Shown piece by piece: positions 5,048-8,501 of a stretch of 8,501 nucleotides of DNA (its first letter is position 1; each line of letters begins with the position of its first letter). The notes beneath the pieces are model-generated. The model was not told the origin of the DNA and searched no databases. It worked only from the letters and a program-made list of their open reading frames with translations. The position numbers were made by a program, and so were the translations under genes. Source of the DNA: an uncultured Candidatus Saccharibacteria bacterium (lineage in GTDB: Bacteria > Patescibacteriota > Saccharimonadia > Saccharimonadales > Saccharimonadaceae). Location: assembly GCA_947097085.1 (NCBI GenBank), contig CAMUQR010000034.1, positions 1-8,501 of the forward strand, read 5' to 3'.

Positions 5048-5899
5048 CTATGAATTGAAGGCATCTAAGAATTCATCAGAAGCGCCCGATGGCATTACAT
5101 GATTAGCTGAGGTGATTGCTCCTCCGCCACGAATTTGCTCTAGATTTCTAGTTGCCTGAACTTGAGCTTTTTCTGCGGCAGCAGCGATCATTGAGATATC
5201 ACTATCAATTTGCTCTAGTACCATCTCGCCAATATCACTGAACTTATAGCCATTAGCTCGTAATTGTTGAGCTAATAGCATTGCACGTTCTGATATTGCA
5301 CTTTCTAGTTGAGGGTTGTATTGCTCGCTACTAGAGTCGAGAAAATCACAACTCTTAACGCGGTCAGCAATACCCAACTGGATTTTACTAATGGTTGATT
5401 CTAGATCGCGCTCATTAGCCATTATCTCCATCTGCTGTTTCATTTGAGCGTCCCGATCAGCCATTTCTTGCTGAATGAGTTGCTTGTTATAATCGAGCAG
5501 ATCGTCAACGGCAATATTACCATCTTCGTCTTTTTGTGGCATCTGAGGTTTTTCGCGCTCAGCTCGATAGGCTCGAAGCTCAGCTAATTCAGCGTCTTTA
5601 GCTCGATTTTGTTCAATCAATTGCTGAATTCGCGCCTGACCACGACTGTAGCGGTCTGGTCGGGTATGATGCTCTGATGCAGACTCTCTTACGTTGCCTT
5701 CATTGTTATCTTTCTCACCTTGGTCGGATTTTTCCTTGGAATTACCCTCTGAGTCAGGTTGTTCGTCAACAACTTCTGAATCTGAGAAACCAGCCAAAAA
5801 ATCAGCTTCGGTAGTTGTGTCTTCCACGGCCGACGCCTCCGTGGTGGCGATGATCTCTTCGCCATAGTTTTCCGTCACAATTGTGTTATCTGTTGTCAT
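5048..5899 (-). CDS. capsid scaffolding-like protein (283 aa)
   Basis: The protein is highly charged, with an acidic N-terminal third (rich in Asp, Glu, Thr and Ser), a basic RPDRYSRGQARIQQL stretch, then long coiled-coil helices (IEQNRAKDAELAELRAYRAE; DRDAQMKQQMEIMANERDLE) and an Ala-rich C-terminal helix. The order portal, small proteins, this protein, capsid is the classic scaffold position. The longest open frame starts at GTG 5956, but that codon lies inside a predicted hairpin. The ATG at 5899 has AGAAAGG with a 5-nt spacer, so I choose it. A protease domain is not visible. It ends 14 bp before the capsid ATG. Confidence 0.7.
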   Translation of the reverse strand: MTTDNTIVTENYGEEIIATTEASAVEDTTTEADFLAGFSDSEVVDEQPDSEGNSKEKSDQGEKDNNEGNVRESASEHHTRPDRYSRGQARIQQLIEQNRAKDAELAELRAYRAEREKPQMPQKDEDGNIAVDDLLDYNKQLIQQEMADRDAQMKQQMEIMANERDLESTISKIQLGIADRVKSCDFLDSSSEQYNPQLESAISERAMLLAQQLRANGYKFSDIGEMVLEQIDSDISMIAAAAEKAQVQATRNLEQIRGGGAITSANHVMPSGASDEFLDAFNS

Positions 5900-5945
5900 A
5901 AACACCTTTCTCATCGTTAACGCCGACGCTACGGGAGATACGCTC

Positions 5946-5979
5946 CGTTCTGACACCTTGCGGGATAAGTATCAGAACG
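5946..5979 (-). repeat. 11-bp hairpin upstream of the scaffold-like gene
   Basis: 5946-5956 pairs with 5969-5979 over 11 positions with a 12-nt loop. One pair is G-U when read as minus-strand RNA but a C-A mismatch on the plus strand, which suits a structure acting in the late mRNA. No T-run follows. It fills the 88-bp gap between the 79-aa gene and the scaffold-like start at 5899. A second small dyad (GGAG/CTCC, 4 bp) follows. Confidence 0.5.
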
Positions 5980-5987
5980 TAACCTAC

Positions 5988-6227
5988 CTACAATATTTTG
6001 GTGGTTATTTCACCAGTGTTAATATTCTTAAACACCAGTCCTTCCTCTGATTGACGAATAAAAACTAAATGCGCTGGTACTGCAAAAGCATGTGGCGCAT
6101 GATTGCCACCGCCATCGCAAACGAGCGTTGTACCTACCTGTCGGAAACGACATCCAGTTGGTTGTTGCATCGTCACCTCTCCAGTAACTGAGTATGGTTG
6201 TTCTTGACTATTCTTCATCTGAGTCAT
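5988..6227 (-). CDS. small hypothetical phage protein (79 aa)
   Basis: The start overlaps the end of the 111-aa gene by 20 bp, so translation is probably coupled; a second in-frame ATG lies at residue 4. Residues 1-24 look disordered. Residues 25-79 look like a compact beta fold, with C26, C37, H43 and H46 (GCRF...LVCDGGGNHAPH) that could bind a metal, though the spacing (C-x10-C-x5-H-x2-H) fits no zinc finger I can name. The place between portal and scaffold suggests a minor virion or assembly role. The family is not recognised. Confidence 0.6.
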   Translation of the reverse strand: MTQMKNSQEQPYSVTGEVTMQQPTGCRFRQVGTTLVCDGGGNHAPHAFAVPAHLVFIRQSEEGLVFKNINTGEITTKIL

Positions 6228-6543
6228 AATCTACATTCTCTACACGATCAATTAAGCTTAATAGTCTAGCTTCACAGATTGAATAGATCTTAAAACGCTG
6301 ACCAATTTCTTCTAGCGAACCCTGCTTCTCAACAGCTTGAGTCACTTCAAACTTTAGGTTCTTAATCTCTTTTTTAAATTCATCTTTAACCTTTTGCCAA
6401 GCAGTACTGTTGGCTAATACGCGCATGCTTCGCGCTTCGGCTTTTTCAGCCTCAATCTCAGCCTTTTCGTCAGCTGTTATTTCTGGTAGATCTACTTCCA
6501 TCTCTGGAGTGAAAGCTCCACCGCTGTTTAAGATATCGTCCAT
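6208..6543 (-). CDS. hypothetical helical protein (111 aa)
   Basis: The ATG at 6543 shares one base with the portal stop (TAATG). GGAG lies about 10 nt upstream inside the portal gene, so translation is probably coupled. The protein is acidic at both ends (MDDILNSGG...EMEVDLPEI and ENVDYDSDEE), with charged helices in the middle (ADEKAEIEAEKAEARSMRVL; WQKVKDEFKKEIKNLKFEV). It has no membrane segment. It lies in the portal-to-scaffold interval, where phages often have small assembly factors. I do not recognise its family. Confidence 0.65.
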   Translation of the reverse strand: MDDILNSGGAFTPEMEVDLPEITADEKAEIEAEKAEARSMRVLANSTAWQKVKDEFKKEIKNLKFEVTQAVEKQGSLEEIGQRFKIYSICEARLLSLIDRVENVDYDSDEE

Positions 6544-8291
6544 TAATTAGTGTCTCCGAAGGCGATTTGTCTTAGTGCCTCGTTAGTTACCATTTTGTCG
6601 TTATAATCTTCAGAATAGTCTTGTGATTGAATAGGATTAAATCCAGTGTTTGTATCAGCTGGCGTTGGTTGTTGCGATGGAATAATCATTTTTTCTCGAT
6701 TTTTAACTTTAGCTGATGCTAGGAATTGTTCAAAAATCACCTTGTAGTCAATCGTCTCACCATTCGCTTCAAGATATTGAATAATCTTCTCACCAAAAGG
6801 ACTCTGTAATATGTCAATTACAACCTGAGTGCGTTCAAACTCTTCTTTGTCGTCGTTCTCAGCGCTCGAACCCACATCAATATCGAATTTGTAACTGCCT
6901 TGCAGATCCTTAGCCTTAAGTTCCACTCGATTATATTTCTTGTCATAATCAGCGCCGAGAATATTATTGGCAAAGCCACCTTCTTCTAAGTTGGCAATTT
7001 CGTCCTCAAAAATATCAAAGGTCATTGGTAGAGTCTGTCGTGTGCCTAACTCCTCGAGCATGCCCTCAAACAAATCATTAACCGCTACTTCAAACATTTG
7101 TCGATCGAAATTATCGCGAGAGCTTTCACGCTGCGCAAGCTTATCTAGAGCTTGTGGTGTCTTGCCGTATCCAGGTAAGCCATCCTGCGATGAAATGGTG
7201 GTGTCTGTTGTCCCATTTTGATTTAATAATGCACCCTTAAAACTCTGATTGAGTTGATTGACTAGCCCGGCCGGGGCTTGATTCAGTTGAGCAGTTTCAA
7301 TCATTTCGCCGGAGGCTTTGTCAAGCTTCCAAACCGCACCCGGTTTAAACGGATACTCAGATCGTTTCATGCTTTTGCCAATCGTTAATGGCGGAAAAAT
7401 AAGGACTTTTAGATAATCGATTGCCAAATTAGTTATGCTATTGATGGCTCGCTGTAAGCTCTCACCACGCTCAATATCGCCCAGCCCCCAGAAGCTATCA
7501 ATCAACGGGAAGGCCATCTTGAAGACAATCGGAATCCGACCCGATTTGAATGGGTTTTTGATTGTTCTAATAATATTGCCTTTTTCATCAAAAGTAATCC
7601 AATCCGCTTGGTGGCCTCGATTGTATTTAGTGATCAACTTGTACATACCGCTACCCTCAACTGACTCACCGCGCTCATTTTGAGTTGGCGTTGATTGTTC
7701 GCCATTGGAACTTGGAGTTGATTCTAATAATTCAGTGAGAGCTTTTTCGTCCCAGCCGTCTTTGCCGATCATTTTCTTTAAATCAGCTTTGGAGTGAAAA
7801 GTTTCATGATAGACATAATCGGCATCGTTTGGCGATAGGCGACCAGGTTGCGGTGCAATGAAGCGCAAATCAACTAGTCGGCAGTTTGGGCCGATATATT
7901 GCTCGTCTGCTTGATAACCATGAAACATCGGCATAATACCATAAACCAAACTATAAAAATCCCACATCATTAGCTTGATGCGCATTGGGTACTGCCAGTT
8001 AGCCTTTTTGATAATGTGATTATTCCAGGCTAAATTAATGACCGCCGCTTTATGTCCATCGTCTTTAGCCAGGGGAAATACTTTTCCAGTCGGAACTTGT
8101 GCAGCTACTCGAGCAGAGCGTTCGATAATTAAATTAGACAAATCACCAGTTGAAATCCGTGATTTAGAGCCACTAGATTTAAGCAATCGTGCATAGGCAA
8201 TATTTAAGAAATCGTCCCAGCGATGGCGAAAAGCATCAGTTGAAGCTTTAGCTTTGTTGTAGTCGGCAAGTAGTTTTGAATTCTGAATCAT
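6543..8291 (-). CDS. phage portal protein (582 aa)
   Basis: The portal is the dodecameric ring at the capsid vertex through which DNA is packaged and ejected. Visible signs: an N-terminal helical region; LSNLIIERSARVAAQVPTG (51-69); the typical LVDLRFIAPQPGRLSPNDADYVYHE strand pair (about 139-163) where portals carry a V-D-P-x-D-F-like element; and PLIDSFWGLGDIERGESLQRAINSITN, matching the P...GxGDxE..xxLQxxxN signature at the start of the long portal helix. The length fits larger podovirus-like portals. An alternative TTG at 8309 lacks a ribosome site. The ATG at 8291 has GGAG with a 4-nt spacer and is preferred. Its stop overlaps the next start. Transcription comes from the promoter at 8390-8418, through a leader terminator. 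Confidence 0.85.
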   Translation of the reverse strand: MIQNSKLLADYNKAKASTDAFRHRWDDFLNIAYARLLKSSGSKSRISTGDLSNLIIERSARVAAQVPTGKVFPLAKDDGHKAAVINLAWNNHIIKKANWQYPMRIKLMMWDFYSLVYGIMPMFHGYQADEQYIGPNCRLVDLRFIAPQPGRLSPNDADYVYHETFHSKADLKKMIGKDGWDEKALTELLESTPSSNGEQSTPTQNERGESVEGSGMYKLITKYNRGHQADWITFDEKGNIIRTIKNPFKSGRIPIVFKMAFPLIDSFWGLGDIERGESLQRAINSITNLAIDYLKVLIFPPLTIGKSMKRSEYPFKPGAVWKLDKASGEMIETAQLNQAPAGLVNQLNQSFKGALLNQNGTTDTTISSQDGLPGYGKTPQALDKLAQRESSRDNFDRQMFEVAVNDLFEGMLEELGTRQTLPMTFDIFEDEIANLEEGGFANNILGADYDKKYNRVELKAKDLQGSYKFDIDVGSSAENDDKEEFERTQVVIDILQSPFGEKIIQYLEANGETIDYKVIFEQFLASAKVKNREKMIIPSQQPTPADTNTGFNPIQSQDYSEDYNDKMVTNEALRQIAFGDTN

Positions 8292-8311
8292 TATTCTCCG
8301 TCTTTGCAAAT

Positions 8312-8347
8312 AAAAAAGACGCCCAAAAGCAAAAACCTTTGGACGCC
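8312..8347 (-). terminator. intrinsic terminator in the leader of the portal gene
   Basis: Read on the minus strand, GGCGTCCAAAGG (8347-8336) and CTTTTGGGCGTC (8329-8318) form a 12-bp stem that includes three G-U pairs, with a 6-nt loop, followed at once by six T (8317-8312). The G-U pairs become mismatches on the plus strand, so it points in the minus direction. It lies between the late promoter and the portal ribosome site, so it could attenuate the operon or end transcripts from upstream. Confidence 0.8.
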
Positions 8348-8389
8348 TTATTGACTAAAAACTAGTTAACTTGGCAAAGTATTACTGTC

Positions 8390-8418
8390 ATATTACCATA
8401 AGAGTTTTAATAAGTCAA
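8390..8418 (-). promoter_or_regulatory. late promoter upstream of portal
   Basis: On the minus strand, TTGACT (8418-8413), a 17-bp spacer and TAATAT (8395-8390), with TGG directly before the -10 (extended -10). The fit to the sigma70-type consensus is strong. Transcription should start near 8383-8385. The -35 box begins two bases after the stop codon of the upstream gene. Confidence 0.7.
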
Positions 8419-8420
8419 GT

Positions 8421-8501
8421 CTATTTTTTCCAACCGCTTGGGTCGCTGACCTTTCTCGGTTTATACTTAGCTGAGAACACACTGAGTTCATATGATGAAT
8501 C
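8421..8501 (-). CDS. 3' end of an upstream gene, possibly terminase large subunit (partial, 26 codons)
   Basis: The minus strand is open from the window edge to TAG at 8423-8421, reading DSSYELSVFSAKYKPRKVSDPSGWKK. The other minus frames are less convincing. A basic, Pro-containing C-terminal tail just upstream of portal is where the large terminase usually ends, so that is the best guess by position only. No catalytic motif falls inside the window. Confidence 0.45.
   Translation of the reverse strand, partial: DSSYELSVFSAKYKPRKVSDPSGWKK

Noticed and set aside
5048..5956. Longer scaffold-like frame starting at GTG 5956
   Set aside because: The GTG lies within a predicted hairpin and lacks a ribosome site, whereas ATG 5899 has AGAAAGG with a 5-nt spacer.
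7265..7279. GC-rich palindrome-like AGCCCGGCCGGGGCT inside the portal gene
   Set aside because: It lies in coding sequence for a conserved-looking region, has almost no loop and no associated signal.
6967..7683. Plus-strand open frames at 6967-7221 and 7435-7683
   Set aside because: Both are antisense to well-supported portal sequence, with Ser/Pro/Lys-rich shadow composition.
1..8501. CRISPR array, tRNA, rRNA or intact insertion sequence
   Set aside because: I saw no regularly spaced repeat-spacer pattern, no cloverleaf with a T-loop GTTCRA motif, and no transposase.

Overview
The window looks like the structural and lysis end of a tailed-phage genome or prophage. Composition is moderately AT-rich (roughly 40-45% GC by eye, not computed). 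TGA, TAA and TAG all appear to end genes, so the standard code fits and the UGA-recoding Patescibacteria (Absconditabacteria, Gracilibacteria) are unlikely. The host cannot be named from this sequence. The two-helix holin-like domain recalls actinobacterial phage holins, and the base composition would also fit Saccharibacteria; both are guesses.

Right-hand block, minus strand, about 8500 down to 1430: a late operon. In transcription order it holds the last 26 codons of an off-window gene (by position probably the large terminase), a strong sigma70-type promoter with an extended -10, an intrinsic terminator inside the leader, the portal protein, a 111-aa helical protein, a 79-aa protein, a scaffold-like acidic coiled-coil protein, the major capsid protein, a 97-aa coiled-coil protein, an 80-aa one-helix holin-like protein, a CHAP-SH3 endolysin with a two-helix holin-like domain at its C terminus, and a tail-fibre/receptor-binding protein. 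Genes are tightly packed, with two TAATG stop-start overlaps (portal/111-aa and endolysin/fibre). No tape measure, tail tube, head-tail connector or baseplate gene lies between capsid and fibre.

Left-hand block, plus strand, 1 to 1310: the tail of an upstream gene, two small uncharacterised genes with strong Shine-Dalgarno sites, and a DUF3800-type (RNase H-fold) gene. The last has its own extended -10 promoter, placed so that transcription should start at the GTG start codon, which suggests a leaderless mRNA. The two blocks converge on a 119-bp intergenic region with a hairpin and short repeats.

The most unusual points are: (1) an endolysin-holin fusion with a consensus internal Shine-Dalgarno and in-frame ATG exactly at the domain boundary, so one gene may make both the fused enzyme and a free 101-aa holin; (2) a terminator between the late promoter and the portal start, which suggests antitermination or attenuation, or a small RNA of about 70 nt; (3) twin near-identical GC-rich hairpins after the capsid gene and after the holin-like gene; (4) the leaderless DUF3800 gene with an 11-bp perfect inverted repeat in its early codons.
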